Assembly (NCBI GenBank): GCA_907165065.1
Contig: OU015529.1
Span: 10,239,554 to 10,303,553, forward strand
Source of the DNA: Caprimulgus europaeus
Taxonomy: Eukaryota > Chordata > Aves > Caprimulgiformes > Caprimulgidae
DNA length: 64,000 bases
Reading direction: 5' to 3'
Position 1 is the first letter of the stretch, and the number at the start of each line of letters is the position of its first letter. Positions 48,241 through 61,010 of the stretch are shown in pieces. Below the pieces are notes generated by a model that saw nothing but the letters and a program-made list of their open reading frames with translations, did no database searches and was not told the origin of the DNA. Both the position numbers and the translations under genes were made by a program.

Positions 48241-49302
48241 GTTTTGCTAGAATAGAGTCAAATCACCAAGCCCCAAATGGCTTAACTGAGTTGGTTCCAA
48301 AATTCAAACTGGTTTCTGAGACAGAAACATGGCAAAGTGCTGGTGAGGAGCTTTCTGAACACAAAGGCTTTTTGACATATTGCAGTTGAAATCACTGAAC
48401 AGTGACTCTTGGATTACCAGCTCCAAGCCCAAAACTTACCCTAGTTCAACCTCAGAAATAAATCTTAAGACCAACTGAGTCCTCAGCATGAGGCAAATGA
48501 GGAGAAAGGTCTCTCCACATCAGCTCTACTTATACATTGCTTAGCCATAAACTGCTGGTTGATGACCATCTATATGAAATGTCAGGCTGGGTTCAGAGCC
48601 TGAGCAGCTGGCAGTGCCAGCTGGGACCTGTCTGGGAGCATGAACCTTGGAAAACCTCTGCATTTCTTACCCCTGCATCAGGGACCATGAGAGGTTCTTC
48701 ATGTGCCACGAGTGAGTATGATGGGTGGGAGCTTCCTTATTACACTTGGTATCTTCTGTATGAGAACAGAGGATACAAGAGGATATATACCCAGCTAAAG
48801 CAATTTGTTCTTAGTTTTAAAAAGTTACTTCTTATTTTTTTTACAGATTTGACCCCTTTATTAGCTGGCCCCAAGAGTGAGTCTTGCTCAGTAGAACTCT
48901 GGAGAGGAAACATGGCCACACAGTCAGAATGCCAGACTGCAGCCACAGGAACCTGTGCCCCACTTCCATCCTCACCAAGAAGTCCATGGGTGACTTTGGG
49001 CACCCCCATTAATCCCTTCCATAAGACAAGATGCCAAGGATAAACCCTATCTCCTCTGTTTTGTTTTATTCTGGTCCCAATGGTCTGCAGGCAAGACCGC
49101 AGTGTCCCATGGCTGTCAGCAGGACAGGAAGGTTGCAGGAAGCCTCTCCTGGGAAAGAGGGAGCTGTCCGAGGGTGCAGACCCCAGCTGACGTGGGACTG
49201 TCTGCTGGGCTCTGTGAAATGCCTCTCCAAAATGTCTTATTCAAAATCTCCTGGAAAAAGAACATGCCAGATCATTTTTACTTAACAGAAGAGATGGGAG
49301 GT

Positions 49303-49330
49303 GGGGGGGGGGGGGGGGGGGGGGGGGGGG
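49303..49330 (+). repeat. G28 homopolymer
   Basis: Twenty-eight consecutive G residues are followed by AGCAGGGGGG. Such runs are rare, unstable and hard to sequence. The true length may differ from that shown. Confidence 0.85.
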
Positions 49331-51718
49331 AGCAGGGGGGATGGTGGAAAGGAAATGAAAGAAAAAAAGAAAAAGGCTTTATGACTCAGTGTTGCATCTA
49401 GGAAAAGTGTTAACCCCCTTACCTCCCCCGCCTCCCCTGCAGCCCACAGTCTCTGAGTCACAGTGACCCTCCCAATTACTGCAGGACTATCCCCTTCAGG
49501 AAGCATCAGTCAGAGCTTTGGCACTGGTTATTCCCCCTCTGACATTACCTGATACTTTTTTGGATGAAGCCTGATTATTTCTCTCTGTCTCTTCCTACAA
49601 GCTGGCTACCGTTGGTGCAATAGCTTCTGCAGCTCCTGCCATCTGGAACAGACTTCCCACCCTGCTGGTTTTGGCCTCTGCTTCATTTCAATTCTGAGAT
49701 GAAACAACGTTCTCCTCCCTTGTCTATGACTCTTCATTTCTCTCTAGCCTTGCTATTATGTATTATTTATCCTAGTAACTGTTTACAGTGGACACTTGTT
49801 AGTATGGGCTAAAGAAAAGACAGCAAAATGTTTCCAGTCATAAGATGGTAATTTTTTTTTTTTTACTAATATTGTAAGCAGTCTCCTTTTTTTTTGGCTG
49901 AAAATACTATTGCATGATCTCTCCTGAAATGTGATTAACATTAGTTTGAATTCTTGAGGAAGCTTAATCAAAGTCGCTTTCAACCATTTTTAAATATGCA
50001 TGCATGAAAAAATATACACATTTCTGCTTGTGGAAAAAAATATTGTCACACATCCTCATCCTACTGTATGCTCACACACACATCAGATGGTTCAGATGTT
50101 GGTAAAGCTTGAAAATGGGATATCAGATTAGCAGAGAGGGAATTTGTGGACTAATTGGACATAGAGATCAGGGAGGGAAATAACACTGTGTCTCTCATAA
50201 AGGAGGGAGGATTATTTTGTTTCTTAGCTTTTTCTCATATTACAAACCTGAGAAGTGAAACATGCCCAACATGCAAGAAAAGCTAAGTTTGCACTAATGA
50301 GAAAGCAAAACCCCAAGTATTTTGGAAAGGGTTTAAGCCCTCATTCTTCCAGGCACAAAGGAGGCTTCAGCACTGGGGTCAGGGAGACATTTCTCGAAAG
50401 GTCTACTGCAGAGCCTTTAATAACGGCCTCAGAAGTATGGGGTAACAGCCTCTGCTTGAGACACTCTTTTATCCTACTGTTTTCTTCTGCTCTTACCATT
50501 CTTCTACAGTCACTGAACAAAGATGGGTCTTTGTTCCATGACAACAACATCTCTTGGATTTAAAGGAGTGGGCAATTAGTCTTTGTGAAGCCCATCAACA
50601 GCATTCTCCATTAGCCACATCGACCTGGCAATGTTCTGCTTCCTCTTCCCATTTAATAAGAATGTCAGGAAAACACATTTAAAACTGAGTCATCAGTGAC
50701 ACTCATTGCCACATGGTATAGTCAAGGCCAAATATGTAATAGGATTAAAAAATTCAAATATGTATTTACTTGTTTGTAAGGACATCAGCCAGTGACACTG
50801 GGCAGGACTGAGAAAAGGCAGAAGACACAAAGGCCTCGATGGCTGTAGAGTATCAACAGCTGCTGTGCTAGGATTTAGGAGCCTTAATTGTGGATGAAAA
50901 TCCTTTTGTAAAAGGAGCTGTGTGAACATGAAAAGGGACAACAGCAGTGACTCGAGATGGCAAGATGACTAGTGATAATGCACTGGGACTGGCCTTCTAC
51001 AGCTGGTGGATAGCAGCAGGAGCAAGCAAGGTTTTGGGAGGGCTTCTGGAGAAGCGGAGGGCCTGTCTGGAAAGAGTGTGAGTGGCTCCAGGCAAGTGGA
51101 AAGGGTGACAGCAGTAGAAGCGAGCACCACTGGTCACTGGTGGAGCAGAGGGGCTGGGAGGTGGCACAGAAAGCAGCATAAAGAGGCGAGTACAGGGAGG
51201 CTGAGTTGTGAAGAGCCCTGTGTTTGAAGACAAGAAGCCTGAAGGAGAGATTTGGTACTTCAGGACTCCTCTCGGCCTGGAAAGCATGAGACCTGATTGA
51301 GTAATTGAGCTGGGAATGAACCTCTGGACTCTGATGCCTTTGCTTGATTTTTTGTCTTCCATTTACTGCTCCTCTGCGTTCCTCCCTCGTTTGACTGTGG
51401 TCGATTTGTGGGGTTTGTTTTTCTTTACTTCATTCCACCTTTTCTCTTTCCTTTTATGTCCTAAATTGTTATTCAGCTGTTTTGATTTAAATTATGTTTA
51501 TGTACAGTTACTCACAGCTCTGACTGTTGCCTCCTCCCTCCTGCGACTGTCTCTGATGCTTGCACATTCACTTTGGCTCCTTTACAGCAGATGCCTGGAG
51601 CAGTAAATGAAAGCAGCTCTTTTATCAGTGAGCCCTTTCACCTCCAATTTCTTTATTTCTTATTAAGGCTCCAACCAGTCCTAGCTTTCTCTTCAAACGT
51701 AGTATGCACAACTCAAAG

Positions 51719-51750
51719 CAACAACAACAACAACAACTGCCACCGCCACC
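51719..51750 (+). repeat. (CAA)6 followed by CCACCGCCACC
   Basis: Six CAA-type units run to about 51737 and then pass into a short CCA/CCG-rich stretch. Confidence 0.75.
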
Positions 51751-54700
51751 AGAAACCCAGCTAAACTGCAAAATTATCGACTCTTCTAAACCCTCCCTTG
51801 TCGCCCTCCCTCGTTTTTCAGCAGTTCAGTGTTAGTCGTAGAGGGTGTTACATGGACCCCACTGTGGCACTCTGAACACCACATGTGGCCAATCTAATTT
51901 AGCCTATGGCTAAACAAATCCCCAATCGTGGAATAAACCTGCTTATGTTATTAACAAATGCTGTGAGAAAATGTTTTAACGCGGCTTTGTGAAACAGAAG
52001 TTGAAAAAAAAAAGGCTCATAATTTCTTGCAGGGCACAGAAATATCATTGTGGTCAGCAATTCACTGAAATGTGAATATTCAAATATATATAATTTGATG
52101 TTTAAAAAAATTGAGGAGACTTTTTTTTCTTTTACAGGAGATTGCAAGCATCAACATTAAAAATCTGGAGACTCCTTGAAGATTTTCCAAGAAAAGTGGA
52201 CAGAAGCAGTTCAGTTTTAAAATGAAAGCTTCTGGGCTTCCCAAGGGGTTTGTGTTTTTGCCATAAAATGAGATGTTTTTCATAATTTTGAAGAAAGATG
52301 CTTCTCCACCATGAATCCCATCCGTAAGACTGCCCTTCTACAGATGACCTCCATATACCAGTGTTTGTAAGGAGGATGAAAAATGCCATCATTCTTAAAC
52401 ATATTGCTAATTCACCAAAAGACACTTTTTTATCTGGACATTTTGCCACATTACCAAGGAAAAATAAAATAATAAAGAAACAAGAAAATCCATGAGCAGT
52501 AAAATTTCCAGCACAAACCTGTTTAAAAGAAAAGTATAACCAGCTTTGCAGCAAAATATACTCAAAAACCAATGGAGTATTTGATTCAGGAACTGAACTC
52601 GCAAATGCTTACTCATCTGAGTTGTTTTTCTTGTCCTTTCAAACAACCGAAGGGAAAAATCCCTTGTAAGCCTATAACCAGCCTCACTAAGGTTCTTATT
52701 TTTCCTTCAAAAACCTTCGTTTCACCTTGCATGGAGGTAGTTTTGTCCCTTATTTGGAGTCACCTCTAACAGGTGTAGAGGTACAAGAAGTGGATCCAGA
52801 GGCTCAAATTTGCAATAGCAAGAAAAAAGAGCATTGAAGCATAGTACACTTGGAATGCTATCAAGACATAAGTAGTAAAGAAAAGACATTTCAAGGAAGC
52901 ATAATAATAGAGTAAATACAGCCAGTTAGCATGGATGAATTTCAAAGAGGGAAGAAAGAAAACATCATGTAAAGAACTGCATAACAATGGATCTGAAAGA
53001 TATCCAAGTAAGAATGAAATAGCAGTCCTGTCCCAAACATTAGAAGGCTTCTGCCTGTCATTATGGAAGATTATGCTATTATTCAATTACATAATGGATA
53101 CTTATATAATTCATGCAATTGTAAACAGATTCTTCAAAAATCCATTTTATCCCACAAACAAGAACATAATTTTTAGCAAAGAACCACTTAAACCTTTCTT
53201 CCTTGTATCTCTGCCTGTACAGCTTATGTTTTTCATTCACCTGACTAGATGGTTTCTTGCATCCTTTCTGATCAGCACCAGAGAAAGGACTTGAAGTTTC
53301 CTTTTCCCTTTTATCCTCTTCTCAGTCCCAGGAGTAGGAATGAAGACTTACCTCCCGAGAAGACTCTTCTTTACCCAGGGAGCCAAAAGCAGTGCTCCCT
53401 CCAGAGCTCCAAATCACAAGTGACTAAAAGTTCTCTCTAAACACTAAATGTCTGTGTGGCTAAATATCCAGTATTGTGAATGATTCCTCCACTACATAAA
53501 TTGCACTCCATGAAGCAAGATACAGGTGACTTACAACCTTTTCCAGCTGCCCTGTCCAAGGTAGCCAGGCCAAGAGCACCAACAATTTCTGGTGGTGGTG
53601 AAGACACAAGATTGGGATTGACGAATCTGGGTTCATTTCTTCTTCCTGCAGCCTTCCCGAGTGACTGTTGTTAGTTTCTTGCAGATTTAATCCAACCATC
53701 TGTGACCTAGCCCCTATTTTATCTTGTCTCTTTAGAAGAGGGCTGTTGGGAGGCTTTGAGAAAGGGCTCCCTTCCCACTGCGTGGTCCTGCTCAGCCTAG
53801 AATCCAGCCATGAAGGGTGTGCTGCATTTTGGATGCTTCAGTCTGTGTGATCTGGGGAGGGCACAATGCAATGGGGTGGGCTCTACTGCACCAAGGAATT
53901 CAGATAAATTATTCCTTCATAAAAGGGGAGACAGACATAACTGAGTTTGGCAATTCTCTAGTCTGCCTTAGCTGTCACATGGCTATGCTCTAAAAGCTGG
54001 CTGTGAAATTACATCTATATACAACATACCTACCATTGCAACCTATACACAGCTATCACTGCAATCTCTGAGGAAGACAAAGGTAGTTTCCAGGTTTCTT
54101 ACCACCTTGTGCCCTGAGCTAAATGTCTTGCTGTCTGTCCCATATCCTTTGCAAAACTATGAATTTGTTTTCCCCTTAAGCAAGGATTTCCAGGTAAAAC
54201 AGGTCCTTGTGCATTCCTGCTACTCAGAGCTGGTTCCTCGCCCAGCCTGTGTGCCTAAAGCACACCCTGTATTGATGTATTGATGTGGGATGTGTCTTTG
54301 TGCCTAAGGATGAAATGCCAAATCAGATTGATTGCCTTCACAGTGGTTTAAGACTTAAAATGGCCCAAAGCACAGGTGGGATCCAGGGGTTAGATTTGCG
54401 TGGAGAGGCATGGTGGCTTTTGAAGTACAGAGAAACTGTAGGTCCTGGCAGAGGATACACTGAAGAGGAAGAGACCTGATGGGGTCTCAGCTAAAAGCAG
54501 AGGAAAAGCAAAGTGCTGTAGATACTAAGGGTGAGAAAAGAGGTTGTAATGAACATACTCATTTTGAGACCCATAATAATGCATTAGCATTTTATAAGTT
54601 AAAACATTTAAGTGCAGACAATGACTTTGGAGCCCATCCTGCTATAGCAAAATTTGCATCAGGTGGTGGGTTTTCAAATTCAACAACCCCAGTGCAGAGA

Positions 54701-55464
54701 ACCTGAGGGTTATATACAAAAATAATATTAAGAATGGTTAATTTTAAAGGCCTGGAGATTGCTGCTTTGAATAGTTTTCCTCAGGCCCCATTACAAGTAG
54801 TAGTACAGGTTGGGAGTAATTAAAAGAAAGAAAATCTACCTTGACTGCTCACCCACAGGGCCAACAAAAAAAACCAAAACAAAACACAACAAACAGTTGC
54901 CAAGTGGAAGCTGTTGTTTAACTACACGTCAAGCAAAGTTGTACTGAGGAGCAAGGGGATGCTTCAAAGCCACTGCTCATGACAAGGTCCTTCCTGTAGG
55001 CTTTGCACATACACAAGCATGCACACATGAATAAGAGACAGGAACCACTAGAGAAGACAGATGGAAAGTCCTCTGAAGATGGGAAGGAATCAAGAGAAAA
55101 GAAGTTGACTGAGCCAAGCTGGCTCAACTCTATTAACAAGGGATAGCTGAAGGCTAAATGAGGGGGAAAACATGGCATTATCAAGATACAGCTTTGTCAT
55201 AAAGGCTGCATTATTAATTTCAAATATTTTAAAACATTAAAGACACCAAACTTGTACGTAGGTGGCAATAGCCTACCCATGCAGATTAATTTGAGTAAAA
55301 CACAGTGATTATTTTGGGTAATCCTATTGCAGAAGCCACAGGACAAGATAAACTGTATTTATTACTCCTTTGTTATTTTATGGCACACTTTACTAATTCA
55401 GAGTCTTAAATATTGACTTGATCTTCTACCTAGGAAGGCAGAAAAAGCCCAAGTTTTCTCTTCT

Positions 55465-55531
55465 GCACTGAGAAACAGGTAATTTCCCAAGGTCATACAG
55501 GAAGTCTGTGGCATGGAGAATTGCTTTTACC
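55465..55531 (-). mobile_element. MIR-like SINE core remnant, antisense
   Basis: CTGAGAAACAGGTAATTTCC, then CAAGGTCATACAGGAAGTCT and GTGGCATGG, parallel the reverse complement of the MIR core ('...aagtgacttgcccaaggtcacacagctagtaagtggc'). Confidence 0.55.
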
Positions 55532-58500
55532 TCTCCTGAGTCACATGCCAGTGCTGCCATTTCACAGCTATTCTCTCTCTGTGATCAGTGTTTTCTCTTA
55601 TAAACTGGGGAAAGATAGGGATAAAATACAAGATAGGGAACCACCCTATCTCATCCAGAGATGGGTGTTTCCATTCATTTCCATTGTTCTGAAATAAGAA
55701 AAAGAATATAGTATTTTGAGGGCAGATCAATTAAAAACAGAAGAAAATACTGGATGCCTTCCTTGTACTGTTTTTTGAGATATGACTGGCAGATAGCATA
55801 GGACAAAGAGGGTCCTTTTGAAGAAGAATCCTCTCACTCCTCTAAGTGTTTCTAAATGGTAATGGTCTCTAACTATATGTCAACCCTTTCCAACTTCGTT
55901 CATCAAACAGAACCTCTAGAGAGACCATGTTGATCCCCATGGCTATGAAATTCCCTCAGTGCTGTAATGATCTGAAGGTACAAAAATTCCATGGAAATAA
56001 ATCCCAATTAAATATCCATTAACAACGATGGAAAGATCACTGGGGCTATTAGACACAGCCCTAAGACACAGTAACCACACACAAAAATTGTCTGGATTCT
56101 TATTTATCTGCTTTAATCACTGTAGTGCAAAGAAAAACCTTCCTAACGTCTCAATAACTTGTGCTAATTTATTGCAACTGAACTCAGTAACATTTTCATA
56201 AGGCTTAAGTACTTATTATTTGTATCATGACAACAACTATAAGTCTCAATCCAGGACATTCCCTTTTTTTTTGGTGTTATGAAAGAAGCTTCTGCTATCC
56301 TTACTCCAGAGCAAGAAAAAATGGAAGATGTAAGATCCTAATTTTACCCAAGCAACACACAGTTAAAGCTACTTGTCTTATTTTACTTGAAAGGCTGTGG
56401 CAGTCTGGAACTGAGCACACTTTTACAGAGTTTTAATTGTAAGAGACTCCCTTTTAATAGTAGGACATCTTTAAACTCATTGCTGGCAACAGGCTTTGTT
56501 CACAAGTGCGTTAACCCTGGCTGATTTCTGTCATGTCCATGAGATTTAACACAAAATTGAGTAAGCAGACTATTGTTGAAATGCTTACTCTCATGTTGCC
56601 ATTCAAACACAACTTTGTTCTCTGAGCACTGACATGTCTGATACCAAACTCAGCTAGGCATCATGTCCCCACTGAAAATATGATGAGGAGATGGGCCTCA
56701 ACTTTGGTGGCACTCAAGCATCATTCAGGATGCTGAGCACAGGGTAGCACTCACACAGGCTTAACCTATTTATTTACTGATATTGCAAAGGTGGTTTCCT
56801 CCTGCACCTTAAACCTTTCTGCCATATATACGTGGAATGAATCCTCACCCCTCTGTGACAATTTACACCAAGGGAAAATCTGGTCTTTGCAACTTCTTCA
56901 AAGCCTTACTGCAATTATAGCTGCAGACACATGAAAGTTCTAGGCCTGAATATTCTTGATATTGAAATAGACTGTGCCATCCTAACTGTGCCATCTCCTA
57001 ACAAGTGGTGTGATCTGTGTGATACACTCTAGTCCAGGTTTTGATCTTGACACAACACACAGAGAGCATCGTTGAAAGTGACATGTGATACCTTACTGAA
57101 TTCAGGCTCAGGGAAATTACCAGTACTTATCTTGCTTGACCAGAGTGCATCCTTCAAAGCGGTAATCATGAAATCTTATTACTGTACAAAGATTGGAATT
57201 ATACACTGGTATCTGTGGTCCACACTTTTTGATTGGTTTAGGCCTTACTTGACTGGGAGATACTAGTTTCTATCAGTAGGAAACTATTCCTCGGTGCAGT
57301 CTCCCTTCTGCCAAGCATCTCCCTGCTCCAAAGGGGCATACATTACACATGGATTTGATAAATTTTGTCCTAACAAGTGAGAATACAATTTATTTGGTTT
57401 TCCTCAAATCTGAAAAGCCACCTACACTCTCTCTTATTCAATTGCCATGAAATCAAAGTAAAAAATGAATGCTTAGCAAGCAAGCACTGTTAAAAATCAG
57501 AAACCACTGGCTCAGTATTTTCCTCCACTGGCTAAAAACATTTACTCCAACTGCAAATAATTGACTAATCAAATTAAAACTTCCTCAGGAAAACAAGTGG
57601 TTCTGACCTGGCCCACGTGCTTTCTACTTCACACTAATAAATCAATATTTTTCTACTGCCCTTTGCCTTTGTTCCTGTGGGTCACCGGTAGTCTCATTGC
57701 CTAATTGCTGTTGCCTTTGTCAGCTGGATTCTGGCTTTTACTTTCTTTTTGCTGGCACCTGTTTTAAAGCTTGTGCGCAGCTCCAGAACACACTGTCCAT
57801 CAACTGACTTCAACAGAAACTTCTTTTTGCAATGCATCGTTTTATACTCCCTGGTGCAGGTTTTTGCCCTAATGTTCACATCTGGTGGACTTCATGGATA
57901 GGTTTTGAAAGCAATAAATCGTTATGTTTCCCACCCAGCCAACACCAGCATATTTCTGCAGACCATCATGTGCCCTACATTTGATTAAATAAGAAACCCT
58001 TAGACTTCATTCATAGCTGTGTAATAGGCCTGTAGAAGCTACAGCAATCAGCTCCAAGGAACAAGGTCTTAAGAAACTGTGCCACATATTTTTAGTGACT
58101 TGCAATACATTTTGTCGGTTGGAAATGAGGACAAGCCAAGATGACATGACCAATATGTTTCCTCACAGACACCTCAGCATCATCATGGGGCAAAGGTTCC
58201 TTCTCAAGCACCAGCTCAGAAAGTCAGCTTTGATCAAAATCTGATCATTGAAAAAGAACAAATCCTGGAGCTGGCCACAAGCCCCTGGATTTTAATTCCT
58301 ACTGAGAATACTCAATATCTTGCACAGATCTTAATTTTTTGCTGCATTTTTTTTTATTTTTAGCAAGTCTGATCAACTGGATTTGAGACTTTCTAGAGTC
58401 TCAAATTTTAATGACAGAAAGAATTTTAATGAAATCCATGAGAACTGAGACACAATGGTGCTGGTACAGTTGGCATAGCCAAATATTTATATATAATTTA

Positions 58501-60739
58501 TAGCTAAATTTTGCTGAGTTTCTGACTGTAAACCTCTGATTTCAATAGGGTTTAGATTTCCCAAAATGCAGCTGTTTGGGGTGGATTACACTCAACAAAT
58601 GCCCACCTCATGCTGAATTTTCTTGTGTAAGGTTTAACCAAAATGAACTAGCCATTTCCCTGAATGGATATACGTTGTTTTTCCCTTTGCAGTAAATGGA
58701 TTGCTGGATACTTTTCCTCCAGGAAGCAGTGCTGGGTCCTGCCCAGGAACAGATACACTCAGGTGAGGTTATGAACTCATAACCCTGTACCTTTTCTTCC
58801 TTACTTTTTTCACTGCAGATGGAAAACCCACCCAAATTTGACTGTATTGTGGGTCTTTGGAAAGTTATAGTTTACTCATTAGATAGAGACTCATTAGATA
58901 GTGGAGTTTGATTCTCAACAACTCCACTACACCACATGGCTTCTTTCTCACCTCAGTCCTCTCATCCTGACCAGGTCATACAGATACCGTCCTACAGAAT
59001 AAAGTATCTCCCCATCTAGGCTACCTTCCCTCTACCCTAGGAAATGGTGAGAGTTGGAATTAATGTGGAGTACTGGAAAATCAAAGAGGAGTAAGGGATC
59101 TGCAGTGCTGGGCTGGGTCAGGGGAAAGGCTGGTAGGGGGTTCTGGGAGGTTGGGTGAGGAAAGACAGATACATAAAAGCGGGTACAAATTCAAAGGAGT
59201 GCAGAAAGGAGGGGAAAGGAGGGTGACTGGGTGTTTAGGAGGACATAGCCAATAGGAGTCCTTAGCTTCTGTAGTCTGTACTGCCAGAAAGTAGCAATAA
59301 AAACACACAGACAAAACAGCTCAGTTAATGTTAAATCCAGGAAAGGTCCTTGGGTCAAATAATCTCTTGTGCACTTCAAGCCCTGTCCAGTGCCTGAAGA
59401 TACTGCAGATTGTGGGAACATGCTCCAGTGCTGCCAACACATTGAGCCAAGAAGCATGTTAGCCAGCACCATTGTGTGTTGAAGTAATTGGGAAAGCAAG
59501 GGGAACAGGGTAAGTCTGACATCCCCACCCTACATGTCCCACTCACAGCACCCACCACTGCAGAATTATTCCCTGGAAGCACTCACAGAAGACTTAGTGT
59601 AGCTCATTGCAGCAATGCAAGCTGTGATGCCACATCCCATCATATTCTGCAGCCACAGAAAGCGACGAAAGAGCCTGACCAAGACCTGGGACACCCTCAC
59701 TGGGTTTCCTCTTCATCCTGCAGCACAGTGAATGCATGTTCCCCATGCAGGAGAGAGCTCCAACCCAAACCATGTAGCAGAGATTTGCTGCTCATGGGGG
59801 CAGAGGCAAAATACCAGAGGGTCCAGGACTGCAACCTATGGGTTTGGAAGCTCGGTGAGCTATAGAAACCCTTGGCTTGATCCCAAGATTGTTTATGTTC
59901 TTTGCATGAAACAGTCATTGAGCAAATTTCTTCAGTACCCTGGCTTCATTCAGTGAATACTGAGTTATACAGTATTTCATTGAAACATGTAACTCTATTA
60001 TTGCTGAGAGGCATGATGTGAAATTACAGATATTCCTTGACTCCCATCCTATTACTAGTATGAGACAAAATGATACATGGACTGATAAAAGGATTTGAAA
60101 TGATGGTCTGTGTGTCAGAAGTGCCAGTACAGTCAGAATTATTTTTAAAATATGATACTAAAGCATAAATTAAAAGGCTATCCAGGAAGAAAATAGATGA
60201 CTTCCAATAGGGTATAACATTTATCAAACTTTAGCATATACTGTGTAGTTACCCTTAATAGGCTCAGTTTTTCTCATAGATTATTCACATATTCTGTGGG
60301 AAGTCTGTCTGGATCCTCTTTCTACCCCGTGTAAACCATGGTTGATAATATCTTTCCATTATATTCCTAAGGTGTAGCTATTTCATTTTTACCCAAGGGA
60401 TCCCAGAGCTATTGTGTAGTCCCTAGAAAGCTTTAAAACAATTTGTCTTTGTAACAATTCTTCTTTATTCCTCCCCATTGCACAAAATCTCACATTTTCT
60501 TAATTTGTTCATAGGAAATGTTTGGGCTCAACTACTGAAAGGAAATCACAACCTTCTAATTCCCCACGGTTTATCTTAAAGGTACATAGTTCAACCTTTT
60601 AGCAAGTTCAGTCTTAAAATCAGCACATATACCTGGACAAGCCAACAGTAAAAAACAATAATGCTAATAGAATGAAAATATTCAGTCTTCCTACAGAGGA
60701 TTTTGTCTCATAAATACTTTTAATATTTTTTTTCTTTTT
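55532..60739. other. Intergenic DNA, nothing recognised
   Basis: About 5.2 kb of AT-rich unique sequence. Overlapping frames of up to 125 codons at 59.2-59.9 kb have no recognisable similarity. A T-rich tract lies at about 60728-60746. Confidence 0.55.
58874..58901 (+). repeat. Small tandem duplication
   Basis: ACTCATTAGATAG occurs at 58874-58886 and again at 58889-58901, a 15-base period with two copies. It is probably a replication-slippage product. Confidence 0.7.
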
Positions 60740-61010
60740 TTTTTTCCCTACTGGGATTTTCACAAATTACACAAATAAAGAGAGCATCTGCTGGGAGAAC
60801 AGTATTCCAAACGACTGTTAACTGCCTAAAAATTGCCTGCAAATACATTTTTGGCTTTGTTATGCCTAATAATGACTCATTGCTGAATTATCCATTTCTT
60901 TATTGGACATGAGGACAAATTAACAAAGCAAATGGAAGTGCTCTAGACTGAAATGTCTGTTATCTCAGTTCTGATCAATTGGTTATTTCCTCCTCACCCT
61001 GACTTCCCAG
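60740..61010. other. Possible conserved noncoding element
   Basis: This unique block contains a consensus AP-1 site TGACTCA at 60873-60879 amid homeodomain-like cores (GCCTAATAATGACTCATTGC). It is neither repetitive nor coding. Inference from texture. Confidence 0.25.

Larger units (their letters stand above)
48241..55464. other. Intergenic DNA, nothing coding supported
   Basis: About 7.2 kb. A 168-codon frame at 48537-49043 plus resembles no known protein. It overlaps an 89-codon frame on the opposite strand. The G28 homopolymer and a CAA repeat are listed separately. An A/C-rich stretch lies near 54866-54896. Confidence 0.5.

Noticed and set aside
48537..49043. 168-codon open frame on the plus strand.
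   Set aside because: The translation matches no family I know. The composition changes abruptly along its length, and there is no sign of flanking exons.
53850..53940. Possible MIR-like remnant around CTGTGTGATCTGGGGAGG and AAAAGGGGAGACAG.
   Set aside because: The two similar pieces are weak and the intervening sequence does not align convincingly.
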